A DNA stretch of 15,585 bases from CAZFQG01 sp964520785. Lineage in GTDB: Bacteria > Planctomycetota > Planctomycetia > Pirellulales > Thermoguttaceae. Shown here piece after piece: positions 1-7,078 of this stretch. The stretch's first letter is position 1. Each line of letters starts with the position of its first letter. The stretch spans positions 1-15,585 of the forward strand of contig CAZFQG010000155.1 in NCBI GenBank assembly GCA_964520785.1, given 5' to 3'. A program made the translations under genes and the position numbers. Under the pieces are notes generated by a model that saw only the letters and a program-made list of their open reading frames with translations, was not told the origin of the DNA and searched no databases.

Positions 1-340
1 TGTATTCGGGAAGTTCACGGCGATTCAGCTTGGTCTTCTCCGCGATCCAAGAAGAGTTCTCGACCTCAAAGACTCCATACCACTTCAGCCCTTTCTTGGC
101 TAGGGGATGGCCGCCCAGTGCTTCATCATTCGGGTATCCAAACTTGGTCAGGTAACAGTGTTCGAACTCGATCACGCCAGTTCCGGCATCAGCCCTCTTA
201 TCGTCCTCCGTCATCCTGACCGCATTGAAGGTCAAGAACGTGTTGTAGTCGTCCTGCAGCGGGACTGGTCCCGAAACTGCGGCCTCCGGCAGGAAGCCAA
301 TATCGAGTGGTCTTACAATCTCGGGCTTTGTGCCGAACAT
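1..340 (-). CDS. Hypothetical protein, 3' end beyond the left edge
   Basis: An open frame reads from ATG at 338-340 leftward to the window edge without a stop, giving 113 residues. It begins MFGTKPEIVRPLDIG and later has GHPLAKKGLKWYGVFEVEN. The composition looks like a genuine soluble protein: charged, aromatic and glycine residues are well mixed, and there is no signal peptide or membrane segment. The nearest upstream in-frame stop is TGA, 13 codons before the ATG, so the ATG is the best start; a TTG also lies between. The ribosome site is weak (GAAAG close to the start). It is co-directional with the exonuclease gene upstream, about 220 bp away, and could share its transcript. I do not recognise the family and assign no function. 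Base composition is lower in GC than the genes after 3184. Confidence 0.6.
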   Translation of the reverse strand, partial: MFGTKPEIVRPLDIGFLPEAAVSGPVPLQDDYNTFLTFNAVRMTEDDKRADAGTGVIEFEHCYLTKFGYPNDEALGGHPLAKKGLKWYGVFEVENSSWIAEKTKLNRRELPEY

Positions 341-560
341 ATTCTTTCGCGGACTTGGTTCCAAAATGTCAGCGTATCATCTGAGGCTGCAAGGTTGTCA
401 GCCGAACACTCAGTCATTCAATTGCGGTAAGTGCAATAGTAACCGTCAGTTGCTCTCATGGCGAATAAAAAGGGGGCATTCTGCATTTCGAGGCTGCGAA
501 TTCACAAAGGGTACAACTCACGATGTTCTCTTTCTTTGTCTCCGCACCGCCTTGGGGTAA
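341..560. other. Intergenic spacer between the exonuclease gene and the left-edge gene
   Basis: These 220 bp lie downstream of the exonuclease stop and upstream of the left-edge gene, both on the minus strand. Two short plus-strand frames here have no ribosome site and no recognisable protein character. I see no convincing terminator or promoter. Confidence 0.4.
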
Positions 561-1454
561 TCATGTCTCTCCCTTCTCGTCGGACAATCTGACCAGTTCT
601 TTGAAGTCCTTCTCCGTTAGGATTCTAATCCGAACACCCTTTCGAATGAGTTCCTCGGCCTTTCTGTACTTCGAACTCTTAGTATGACCAGCAAGCTTCC
701 TGTGGTCTTGATCGCCGATGACCAATAGTGTCGTCTTCTTTGTCACTCCGGGTGAAACGTTGCACCCAATTGACGCGGCGAGATCAGCGGCTTCTCGTCG
801 CGGCATATCGAGTGCGCCGGTGAAAACAAGCACTTCTCCAAATAAAGGTCCTTCCGGATCGCCGTTACGTCGTATGGCCTCTCCATACTTGACAGATTTA
901 GGGTCTATTGGCTGCTCCACTCGCTTCAGCCAATCTTCAATACTCAGGCCTGTTTCTGTTGCTGCGGCTATGAGAATGTGTGCTGCTGCCTTTGCATCTT
1001 CCAATGCATCATGGTGCCGAAATTCGTAGCCGAGATAAGAGCAGATAGTGTGCAAGCCGTAGCCACTCCTCGCAAAATCTTTCCATGCCCTTCGTGCCAC
1101 TCGGGCTGAATCGAGCCAAGTGATCGGTGGCAAGGAAACCTCGTACTTCTCAGCAACTTGGTTCATCGCGACTCGATCAAAATGCGTATGGCAGACAACA
1201 ATTGAGTTCCCCAAGAAGCTCCCGAGAGTCGCGACAAGATCTGGAAATCTCGGCGATCCTCGGACAACTGATTCATCGATTCCGTGAATTGACACATTGA
1301 TCCCATCGAAGTAGTCTTCTGGATCGACATAGGATTTCCATTCCTTCACGAGATTCCCGTTTTCGTGTCTTGCGATGCCGATCTGGCACACCGAGGACAT
1401 GTCAGCGTTAGCTGTTTCTACGTCAATTGCCACGAAGTCCATATTTCCATTCAC
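561..1454 (-). CDS. DEDDh-family 3'-5' exonuclease fused to a C-terminal BRCT domain
   Basis: This 297-residue protein joins a DnaQ/epsilon-type exonuclease (about residues 5-165) to a BRCT domain (about 205-290). The DEDDh residues are visible: D11 and E13 in VAIDVETA, D93 in HTHFDR, H148 and D153 in HHDALEDA. The family removes nucleotides 3'-5' from DNA or RNA using two metal ions. The BRCT part starts GEVLVFTGALDMPRREAA, the form seen in NAD-dependent ligase and in bacterial DnaQ-BRCT fusions, where it binds DNA or phosphoprotein. The start is GTG at 1452-1454, chosen because GAGGAG sits six bases upstream; the ATG four codons later would be too far from it. It lies 13 bp after the stop of the small unknown gene at 1468-1839, so the two are probably co-transcribed. 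The fusion is uncommon but known; the substrate here is not evident. Likely a cytoplasmic accessory repair or defence nuclease. Confidence 0.85.
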   Translation of the reverse strand: MNGNMDFVAIDVETANADMSSVCQIGIARHENGNLVKEWKSYVDPEDYFDGINVSIHGIDESVVRGSPRFPDLVATLGSFLGNSIVVCHTHFDRVAMNQVAEKYEVSLPPITWLDSARVARRAWKDFARSGYGLHTICSYLGYEFRHHDALEDAKAAAHILIAAATETGLSIEDWLKRVEQPIDPKSVKYGEAIRRNGDPEGPLFGEVLVFTGALDMPRREAADLAASIGCNVSPGVTKKTTLLVIGDQDHRKLAGHTKSSKYRKAEELIRKGVRIRILTEKDFKELVRLSDEKGET

Positions 1455-1467
1455 GGCCCACTCCTCA

Positions 1468-1839
1468 TTATGGTTCAGCGTATTTGGATACGTCCGAAGT
1501 GAACACCACTCTCATTTCCGTTCTGGAGCACACGAGTTCTGTTTCGGTTCCCAGGTCGATATCCAAGTCATCGCCTCGTAACCCTTGCCATTGGGCAAGA
1601 TATTTCAGGGTGCCGTGCCTTACTTTTTGCTTGGTCTTTTTCTCGACACCGCCCTTCCAGACAAGAATCGGCAATTCTCCATTTTGAGCGCGATTGGACA
1701 ACTCGTGATCGCGCTTGCCGATTTTCCTTCCAGCTTCCCAGCAGGCAATGAGCCCATGGTCAGGGCCTCTCCATCTTTCCTCCCAGGATAGTCCAGTCCT
1801 CTCCGGTGCGTCAAACGGTCGGAAAACGCGATTATCCAT
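1468..1839 (-). CDS. Small hypothetical protein, first gene of the exonuclease operon
   Basis: A 123-residue protein starts MDNRVFRPFDAPERTG at ATG 1837-1839. This start was chosen over an upstream one at 1947 because a strong AAGGAG sits seven bases before it, and because the longer form would run through the palindrome at 1890-1910. The protein is hydrophilic and rich in Lys, Arg, Glu and Trp, with a central VWKGGVEKKTKQKVRHG stretch. It has no signal peptide or membrane helix and I recognise no domain. Its stop is 13 bp before the exonuclease GTG, and the exonuclease ribosome site begins within a few bases of the stop codon, which suggests translational coupling. A small regulator or partner of the nuclease is possible, but that is inferred from position only. 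Confidence 0.65.
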   Translation of the reverse strand: MDNRVFRPFDAPERTGLSWEERWRGPDHGLIACWEAGRKIGKRDHELSNRAQNGELPILVWKGGVEKKTKQKVRHGTLKYLAQWQGLRGDDLDIDLGTETELVCSRTEMRVVFTSDVSKYAEP

Positions 1840-1889
1840 CGTTCGCTCCTTATAGGTTTCAGAGGCCCCTCCGTATTGAGGGATAATGG

Positions 1890-1910
1890 ATGGGAAATCT
1901 AATTTCCCAT
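1890..1910. promoter_or_regulatory. Perfect 9-3-9 palindrome, candidate operator
   Basis: ATGGGAAAT and ATTTCCCAT flank CTA with no mismatch. The site is 51 bp upstream of the start of the 1468-1839 gene, where a promoter for that minus-strand operon is expected. Size and symmetry fit a dimeric repressor site. No clear -35/-10 pair could be assigned. Confidence 0.5.
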
Positions 1911-1954
1911 GGAACTCAAGAATAGTCAGCGGGATTTGGCGGGACAAGGGGGTA

Positions 1955-1994
1955 GAGGCGGGAAAGGCCGCGCGCGTCCGGCATTTCCCGCCTC
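1955..1994. repeat. Long GC-rich hairpin sharing the GGGAAA/TTTCCC core
   Basis: The arms GAGGCGGGAAA (1955-1965) and TTTCCCGCCTC (1984-1994) are perfectly complementary over 11 bp. After one G/A mismatch, a further GCCG/CGGC pairing leaves an eight-base loop at 1971-1978. The stem contains the same GGGAAA/TTTCCC core as the palindrome 45 bp away. No T-run follows on either strand, so a classical terminator is not supported; a second operator, a REP-like element or the end of a decayed element are alternatives. Confidence 0.5.
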
Positions 1995-2261
1995 CATCTG
2001 GGTGCGCTTCCTGGACCTTTCTCGCTGAAGTTGCCAGCCCAGAATGCCACTAACGAGTCATATTGAATAACCCAGATAGGTTAATACACCTGCGCATGAA
2101 CGTACCGTCCCCGACGCCGACAGCTATCGGCCAATCAGAAGCTCGCCAATTCATATAGTGAAGCATCCGGAGCTATCGCACACAATGGCTCGCGAAGGCC
2201 GCGCGAGGAAGGACTGCAAGAGTAAAACACGTCCCCGTTTCGATCCCCGGCGACTTGAGCC

Positions 2262-2570
2262 CTAACGCCGTCCTTTGTCCCGCTTATCAAGCCATTGCTT
2301 CAGCGATGCTTGGCTCTCGGCCGACGGTTTTCCGAGGACTATGTTTTCTACACTAATGTCCTCATCCAGTTGGGGCCAGTGGACTCCTCGCCCGCTGCCG
2401 ATGAGTCGCCAATCCTCTCGCTCCTCGACGGTTGCGTGGCAGAGACGCGGATACCAGGAAAGGGGGGCGGAGATTGTGCGGCCGTCTGAAAGCTCCGCGG
2501 TCAGAAAATCGTCGGAAACCACGGCTTTCGTTACGCGTACGTGCTGGATGTCAACCGTTGAAGAAGTCAT
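2262..2570 (-). CDS. DUF2442 domain protein
   Basis: This 102-residue protein matches DUF2442: an N-terminal half with DDFLTAELSDGRTISAPLSWYPRL, then the hallmark WRLIGSGRGVHWPQLDEDISVE, and a C-terminal SLKQWLDKRDK. The function of the family is not established. It often sits beside a DUF4160 gene in a pair that looks like a toxin-antitoxin module. Here no DUF4160 frame is visible upstream (2571-2766) or downstream (1948-2261), so the gene is an orphan. The start is ATG 2568-2570; its ribosome site is poor. The protein is cytoplasmic with no membrane segment. It lies head-to-head with the AbiEi-like remnant, so this stretch may be a residue of accessory modules. Confidence 0.8.
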   Translation of the reverse strand: MTSSTVDIQHVRVTKAVVSDDFLTAELSDGRTISAPLSWYPRLCHATVEEREDWRLIGSGRGVHWPQLDEDISVENIVLGKPSAESQASLKQWLDKRDKGRR

Positions 2571-2698
2571 TCCAAGAATCCATCAGGTGTTGGTTTTCTG
2601 CCTATCTCCTGTAACCCGCGGGCATTTAACGCTGATAAGTCGAATTGTAGCGGTTCGTTACTCCATTGTCACGCCTTCTTCCGCGCGATCGGCCGTCC

Positions 2699-2720
2699 CT
2701 GCCCGGCGCTCATCGGGCAG
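2699..2720. repeat. 7-bp stem hairpin in the divergent spacer
   Basis: CTGCCCG (2699-2705) pairs with CGGGCAG (2714-2720) over an eight-base loop. It sits between the divergent DUF2442 and AbiEi-like genes. No T-run follows, so its role is unclear. Confidence 0.3.
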
Positions 2721-2742
2721 CAGGAGAACGGTTGCACCATTT

Positions 2743-2767
2743 TATCATATACGCCAAAATAATGATA
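2743..2767. promoter_or_regulatory. AT-rich dyad just ahead of the AbiEi-like gene
   Basis: TATCAT (2743-2748) and ATGATA (2762-2767) form an inverted repeat that reaches the first base of the start codon. AbiEi antitoxins are known to repress their own promoter through inverted repeats, so this may be a remnant operator. The A/T richness makes chance occurrence possible. Confidence 0.3.
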
Positions 2768-3069
2768 TGAAATTCGCCGACCTCCTCCGAAAAACCCGCG
2801 AAATGCCCTGTTTTACGCCCGGGTTCCTCGATGCGGGGGAGGATCCGGCCCAGGTTCGGGTGCAGATTAGCCGGTGGGTTCAAGGCGGGCGCGTGTTGCG
2901 ATTGCACAAGGGGCTGTACGCGGTCGCGGAGCCCTATCGGGGGGGTTTGCTTGAGCCGTTCTGCGTGGCGAACCGGCTCAAACCGGCTTCGTACGTCAGC
3001 CTGCAATCGGCCCTGGCGTGGCACGGGCTGAAAGAAATCCTGGTCGAGGGCGAAGGAGTTGCTTTGTGA
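2767..3069 (+). pseudogene. Truncated AbiEi-type antitoxin / viral-defence regulator N-terminal domain
   Basis: The frame from ATG 2767 encodes 100 residues, MKFADLLRKTREMPCFTPGFL onward, and matches the N-terminal winged-helix half of AbiEi-family type IV antitoxins. Family signatures are ISRWVQGGRVLRLHKGLYAV and VANRLKPASYVSLQSALAWHGL. Full-length members continue after the HGL segment with a C-terminal domain of 100 or more residues. Here the similarity stops there, followed by about a dozen unrelated residues and TGA. No AbiEii nucleotidyltransferase toxin follows; the next gene is convergent. The frame stays open after the TGA (LLWYLSERPGLAPNIVLVNN) but I do not recognise that segment and it soon runs antisense to the ATPase gene. 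The most likely reading is a 3'-deleted, orphan antitoxin; a short free-standing winged-helix regulator is the alternative. Confidence 0.65.
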
Positions 3070-3159
3070 AGGACCTTGCTGTGGTATCTGTCCGAACGGC
3101 CCGGCTTGGCGCCCAACATCGTCCTGGTCAACAACGCGCTGGCGTTGGGGCCGGGGTGT

Positions 3160-3181
3160 GTCGGCGCTTTGCCGCGCCGAC
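3160..3181 (-). terminator. Candidate terminator hairpin after the ATPase gene
   Basis: GTCGGCGC (3160-3167) and GCGCCGAC (3174-3181) form a perfect 8-bp stem with a six-base loop, starting two bases beyond the ATPase stop codon. No T-run follows on the minus strand, so it may act with other factors or only stabilise the 3' end. Confidence 0.4.
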
Positions 3182-3183
3182 GG

Positions 3184-5811
3184 TTATCGACGGTCGTTGC
3201 CGGGGCGTTCGTGCATGCGCCACCGCTTGAACACCTCGTCGGCCACCCAGATCGTGCTGGAAACCAGCACGATCAGAAGCCAATCGAACCACGGCAAGGG
3301 CTCGGTGTGGAACAGGAAGGTTCCCACGGGAGTGCTCACCACGAGGACCTGGAGCACCACGGCGACGCCGATGCCCAGCAGCAACCAACGGTTGCTCAGC
3401 AGGCCGATCTGGAAAACCGACAATCGTTCGGAGCGTGCGTTGAGCGCCTGGAACCACTCGAAGGCAACCATGGACGTGAATGCCACGGTTCGCGCCTGAG
3501 CGAGCGAGGCCGTCTCGGTTCGGAGCCAGAAGAGGGCCAAGGTCCCCACGGCCATGAACGGCGTCAGCAGACCCATTCGGCGAAGCATCGTATAGTCGAG
3601 AATGCGTTGGTTGGGGTCTCTTGGACGATCCTTCAAGACGTCCTCGTGAGCCGGTTCGACTCCCAAGGGAATCGTGCATGCCCCGGCGGTCACCAAATTC
3701 ACCCACAGAATCATCGTGGCCGACAGAGGTAGTTCGAGACCCAACAGCAGCGCGGCAACGAGAATGCTGATCTCGCCGGCATTCGCGCACAAGAGGAAGA
3801 AGATCACGCCTCGCAAGTTGTTATAGATGACGCGTCCTTCCTCGACCGCGCTGATGATCGTCGCGAAGTTGTCGTCGGTGAGGACCATGTCGGCGGCCTC
3901 CTTGGCCACCTCGGTTCCGGCTTGGCCCATGGCGACGCCGATGTCCGCCCCCTTCAGCGCCGGCGCGTCGTTCACTCCGTCGCCGGTCATGGCCACGATC
4001 TCGCCGCGCTCCTTGAGCGCCTTCATGATTTTGAGCTTGTGCGCGGGCGAAACCCGCGCAAAGACGCCGTTTTCCAGGGCGGCCTCGGCCAGTTCGTTCG
4101 TTTCCAATTCGTCGATTGCCGGTCCGTCGAGTGCCTTCCCGTCGTCGGCGATCCCGACCATCCTGGCGACGGCCTGCGCCGTGGCGGCGTGATCGCCGGT
4201 GATGAGCACCGTGTGAATGCCGGCCTGCCTGGCCGCCTCGACCGCATCGGCGCTCTCCTTGCGCGGCGGATCCATCATTCCCCAAAGCCCGGCGAGCGTC
4301 AATTCGGTTTCGACGTCCTCGGGTTCCAAACGTGGCTTGCCGTCGGAAACCTCCTTGTACGCCCCGGCCATTACGCGAAGGGCCTCTCCGGCGAGTTCCT
4401 CGTCGACCCGCTCGATCCGCGCGCGCATGTCGTCATCCAGCGGTCGCCGTTCGCCGTCGACAAGTAGGTGCGAGCAGAATTGCAGCAGTCGGTCCGAGGC
4501 GCCCTTGACCATCGCGATTGCCGACGCCCCGTCCTTCCACGGATGGAGCGTGGCCATGTACTTCCGATCGCTGGAAAACGGGATTTCGGCGAGGCGTTCG
4601 TTTTCGCCGTGAACCTCGTCGCGGTCGATTCCGGCCTTCCGGCCGACTACCAGCAAAGCGGCCTCGCTGGGATTTCCTTCCGCGATCCAGTCGCCGCCGT
4701 CGTTTTGTCGCACGTGGGCATTGTTCGCCAAGACGCCGATCCGCAGTAGCCGTTGCAGGCTTTCGGGAATCTCTTCCAACGCGCCGCCCTCGCGGCGTAT
4801 CTCGCCCTCGGGGCGGTACCCTTCGCCAGTCACGTCAAACACCGCATTCACGGCCCAGAGTTTCCGCACGGTCATCTGGTTCTCGGTGATCGTCCCCGTC
4901 TTGTCGGAACAGATGACGGTCGTCGAGCCGAGCGTCTCGACCGCGGGTAACCGTCGGATGATCGCGTGACGGTCGGCCATCCTTCGTACCCCCAGCGCCA
5001 GCGTTACGCTGATGACCGCGGGCAACCCCTCGGGAATGGCCGAGACCGAGACCGCTACCGCGAACAGGACCATCTCAATGAGTTCGTAGCCGCGCAGAAG
5101 CCCCAGTCCGAAGATCGCGACGGCAAGCGCGATCCCGGTCGTTCCAAGCAGCAAGCCCAGTTTCTGCATGCGTATTTGAAGCGGAGTTTTTTCCCGGCGC
5201 GTTCCGCGGACCTCGCCGGCTATTTCACCCATTTCGGTGTTCATGCCGGTGGCGACCACCACGGCCTCGCCGCGGCCGCCGGTGACGTTCGTCGACATCC
5301 AAACCATATTGGCACGGTCGCCCAGCGGTAAGTCGGCTTTCAATTGGCCCGAATTCTTTTTCACCGGATTCGATTCACCCGTAAGAGCCGATTCATCGAC
5401 CCGCAACGCTTCGCCGGCCATGAAGCGGGCGTCGGCGGCGACCCGGTCGCCGGTTTCCAACAGTAGGATGTCGCCGGGCACGACCTCGGCGGCGTCCAAC
5501 TCGACGTCGTCGCCGTCGCGTCGCACTCGGGCACGCGGCGCCGACATTTGACGTAATGCGGCCAAGGCTCCCTCGGCGCGCCATTCCTGAACGAATCCGA
5601 GAAGGGCGTTGAGCACCACGACGCCCGCGATGACCCCGGCGTCGACGAAGTGCCCCACCGCGGCGGAAACGACCGTTGCCGCAAGCAAGAGGTAGATCAG
5701 GGGATTGTTGATTTGTCTGAGCAGCAACTTCCAAACGGGAACGCCCTCGTCGGCTTCCAGCACATTGGATCCTACCTCCTGGCGACGCCGGTCCGCCTCC
5801 TCCGCGCTCAA
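3184..5811 (-). CDS. P2-type cation-transporting P-type ATPase
   Basis: From the TTG at 5809-5811 this gives 875 residues of a PacL/SERCA-like ATPase, which moves a cation across the inner membrane with ATP. Motifs in order: actuator ALTGESNPV, membrane helix 4 SAIPEGLPAVISVT, phosphorylation site CSDKTGTIT (Asp303), KGAS, ITGDH, and hinge TGDGVNDAPAL. About ten membrane helices are visible. Calcium-pump ligands equivalent to E309 (PEGL) and the TM5 N/E (ANAGE) are kept, but the TM6 aspartate is alanine (VNLVTAGAC, Ala709), so calcium is not assured as substrate. Conserved N-terminal family sequence continues upstream in frame (WHGLDVSEVLKRLHSSREG) with no ATG, so the annotated start is too short. 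The likely start lies across an A6 run (separate entry). The upstream spermidine-synthase-like gene is about 350 bp away, so it probably has its own promoter. Confidence 0.9.
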   Translation of the reverse strand: MSAEEADRRRQEVGSNVLEADEGVPVWKLLLRQINNPLIYLLLAATVVSAAVGHFVDAGVIAGVVVLNALLGFVQEWRAEGALAALRQMSAPRARVRRDGDDVELDAAEVVPGDILLLETGDRVAADARFMAGEALRVDESALTGESNPVKKNSGQLKADLPLGDRANMVWMSTNVTGGRGEAVVVATGMNTEMGEIAGEVRGTRREKTPLQIRMQKLGLLLGTTGIALAVAIFGLGLLRGYELIEMVLFAVAVSVSAIPEGLPAVISVTLALGVRRMADRHAIIRRLPAVETLGSTTVICSDKTGTITENQMTVRKLWAVNAVFDVTGEGYRPEGEIRREGGALEEIPESLQRLLRIGVLANNAHVRQNDGGDWIAEGNPSEAALLVVGRKAGIDRDEVHGENERLAEIPFSSDRKYMATLHPWKDGASAIAMVKGASDRLLQFCSHLLVDGERRPLDDDMRARIERVDEELAGEALRVMAGAYKEVSDGKPRLEPEDVETELTLAGLWGMMDPPRKESADAVEAARQAGIHTVLITGDHAATAQAVARMVGIADDGKALDGPAIDELETNELAEAALENGVFARVSPAHKLKIMKALKERGEIVAMTGDGVNDAPALKGADIGVAMGQAGTEVAKEAADMVLTDDNFATIISAVEEGRVIYNNLRGVIFFLLCANAGEISILVAALLLGLELPLSATMILWVNLVTAGACTIPLGVEPAHEDVLKDRPRDPNQRILDYTMLRRMGLLTPFMAVGTLALFWLRTETASLAQARTVAFTSMVAFEWFQALNARSERLSVFQIGLLSNRWLLLGIGVAVVLQVLVVSTPVGTFLFHTEPLPWFDWLLIVLVSSTIWVADEVFKRWRMHERPGNDRR

Positions 5812-5915
5812 CCCCTCGCGGGAGGAATGCAGCCGTTTTAGGACCTCGGAGACGTCCAGTCCGTGCCAAGACGCGCCGTCATTTTTTCGCCATTTTCTTT
5901 ATTAATGGCACTCAT
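5812..5915 (-). other. Out-of-frame 5' coding extension of the ATPase gene with A6 tract
   Basis: In the ATPase frame this segment encodes NDGASWHGLDV and on into the ATPase, typical of the N-terminal tail of P2 ATPases, but a TAA closes the frame upstream before any ATG. Two ATGs are offset from it across an A6 run (5882-5887, read as A on the minus strand). One base fewer gives MAKNDGASWHGLDV. One base more gives MSAINKENGEK then NDGASW, from ATG 5913-5915, which has AAAGGA ten bases upstream. Full length would then be near 910 residues. An indel in the assembly, a real mutation, or slippage at the A-run could each explain it. Confidence 0.6.
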
Positions 5916-6261
5916 GTTCCATCCGTCCTTTCGCGCCCGGGACGAAGCGTGGTCGGCGCGCTGACGCGCATGTCGCGAATCGGATCGATCGCCCGCCTCG
6001 GCTCGTCGAAATTCTGTTCTTTGGACGTTGACACGCGCATAATCCTCGAACCGGTATGTGTCGCAAGTTCCGTGCCAACGCACAACGCTCCCTCGGATCA
6101 GGCCCATGCTCCTCTCTTCCGTCACTTTGTCGCGACAGGCTCCAAATCGTCGCCGCGCGGACGTCCGCACAGTCCGGATCGGTACGGATACTACGAATAC
6201 ACTGAACCAGCTTCCGGCGGTTGTTTCCCATCTGGATCAGCATCGCCCACGTTTGGCCGCG
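5916..6261. other. 346 bp spacer upstream of the ATPase gene
   Basis: No credible gene is seen; the frames here lack ribosome sites and have arginine-rich shadow composition. It should hold the ATPase promoter. A TATTCGTAG element lies on the minus strand at 6191-6199, identical to nine bases of the dyad at 8530-8547. Confidence 0.4.
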
Positions 6262-6966
6262 CTACGAAACAGTTCCCGTGCCGAAGAACAGCCAGTCCGT
6301 CCGCCGTTCGTCGATCAGGCGGTTTTCGTAGGTGATCGGCGCGACGCGGACCTCCGCGAACACCTCGCGAAGCGCGTCGGAAAAAGGGGAACTTTCCGCA
6401 TACGACCAGACGCCCAAGACGCCGTTTGTCGACAGGTGCCTCGCGGCGGCGGCCAGCCCTTCGGCCGTGTAGAATGAGCCGCTTTCGGTCCCCAGGGGCT
6501 CGTCGGGGGAATGATCGACGTCGATGAGGATGACGTCGAAGGGTTCTTCCGGCGGTTCGGCCAGCCGCCGGTAGACGTCGCCCCGAGTGACGACCAGCCG
6601 CGGCTCGTCCTTCAGCTCGGACGAAAGGGGCACCAATCCGCGATTGAGCCAGTCGATCACCTGAGGGAGCAATTCCACCACCTCGACGCCGGCCACGCGG
6701 TCGGACCGTAGCGCCTCGCGCGCCGTGTATCCGAGTCCCAGCCCGCCGATAAGTATCCGCAGATTCTCGCCGGGGTGCATCCGGATGGCCGTTTCCGCCA
6801 GGGCCCGTTCCGAATCGGTGTAGAAACTGCTCATCAAGAATTCGTGATTGAGCGTCACCTCGGTGACGACCGTACCGGGGCTGGAAAGGAGTTCGCGCCG
6901 CCGCAAACAGAGCGGCCCCAGAGGACTCGTTTCGTAGGCGAGGATTTCAAAGTTCGAAGCGGACAT
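6262..6966 (-). CDS. Spermidine-synthase-like (Rossmann methyltransferase-fold) protein
   Basis: The frame from ATG 6964-6966 (MSASNFEILAYE) encodes 234 residues; a GTG start 18 codons earlier is possible but neither has a good ribosome site. The glycine-rich nucleotide-binding loop ILIGGLGLGYTAREAL and the following acidic strand end VAGVEVVELLPQV match the spermidine synthase/SAM-binding fold. DVILIDVDHSPDEPL is the region of the catalytic aspartate in polyamine aminopropyltransferases. The C-terminal part has GVLGVWSYAESSPF. Such proteins are often annotated as spermidine synthase, but the protein is shorter than SpeE (about 280-310 residues) and lacks much of its N-terminal beta domain, so the substrate is uncertain. 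Cytoplasmic. The exported DUF1573 gene lies upstream on the same strand, 112 bp away. No polyamine genes are nearby. Confidence 0.75.
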   Translation of the reverse strand: MSASNFEILAYETSPLGPLCLRRRELLSSPGTVVTEVTLNHEFLMSSFYTDSERALAETAIRMHPGENLRILIGGLGLGYTAREALRSDRVAGVEVVELLPQVIDWLNRGLVPLSSELKDEPRLVVTRGDVYRRLAEPPEEPFDVILIDVDHSPDEPLGTESGSFYTAEGLAAAARHLSTNGVLGVWSYAESSPFSDALREVFAEVRVAPITYENRLIDERRTDWLFFGTGTVS

Positions 6967-7078
6967 GGGATTCCGATAGGTCGCGGCTTTCTGGATTGAC
7001 AAGAAAGGCAGCGTGAACACGCGTATCAGGCGAAACGACCGGCGGAAAGTTCAATGTTCCGTGGGCGCCCCATTTTCA

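Larger units (their letters stand above)
1840..2261. other. 422 bp region without a gene
   Basis: Apart from the palindrome (1890-1910) and the hairpin (1955-1994), I found no coding frame, RNA gene or repeat pair that stands out. The stretch 2050-2200 is more AT-rich than its surroundings and could hold promoters, but no clear hexamer pair was found. Confidence 0.4.

Noticed and set aside
2275..2766. Upstream extension of the AbiEi-like frame to 2275
   Set aside because: This part is antisense to DUF2442, and family similarity starts exactly at the ATG at 2767.
3076..3183. LLWYLSERPGLAPNIVLVNN segment following the AbiEi-like stop in the same frame
   Set aside because: It looks somewhat protein-like, but I could not match it to a family, and it has no start or ribosome site; a selenocysteine or read-through reading of the TGA is not supported.
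5838..6243. Minus-strand frames of 110 and 113 codons ahead of the ATPase
   Set aside because: Arg-rich, no ribosome site at their starts and no recognisable fold; only the last residues (from ATG 5913-5915) may matter as the true start of the ATPase.
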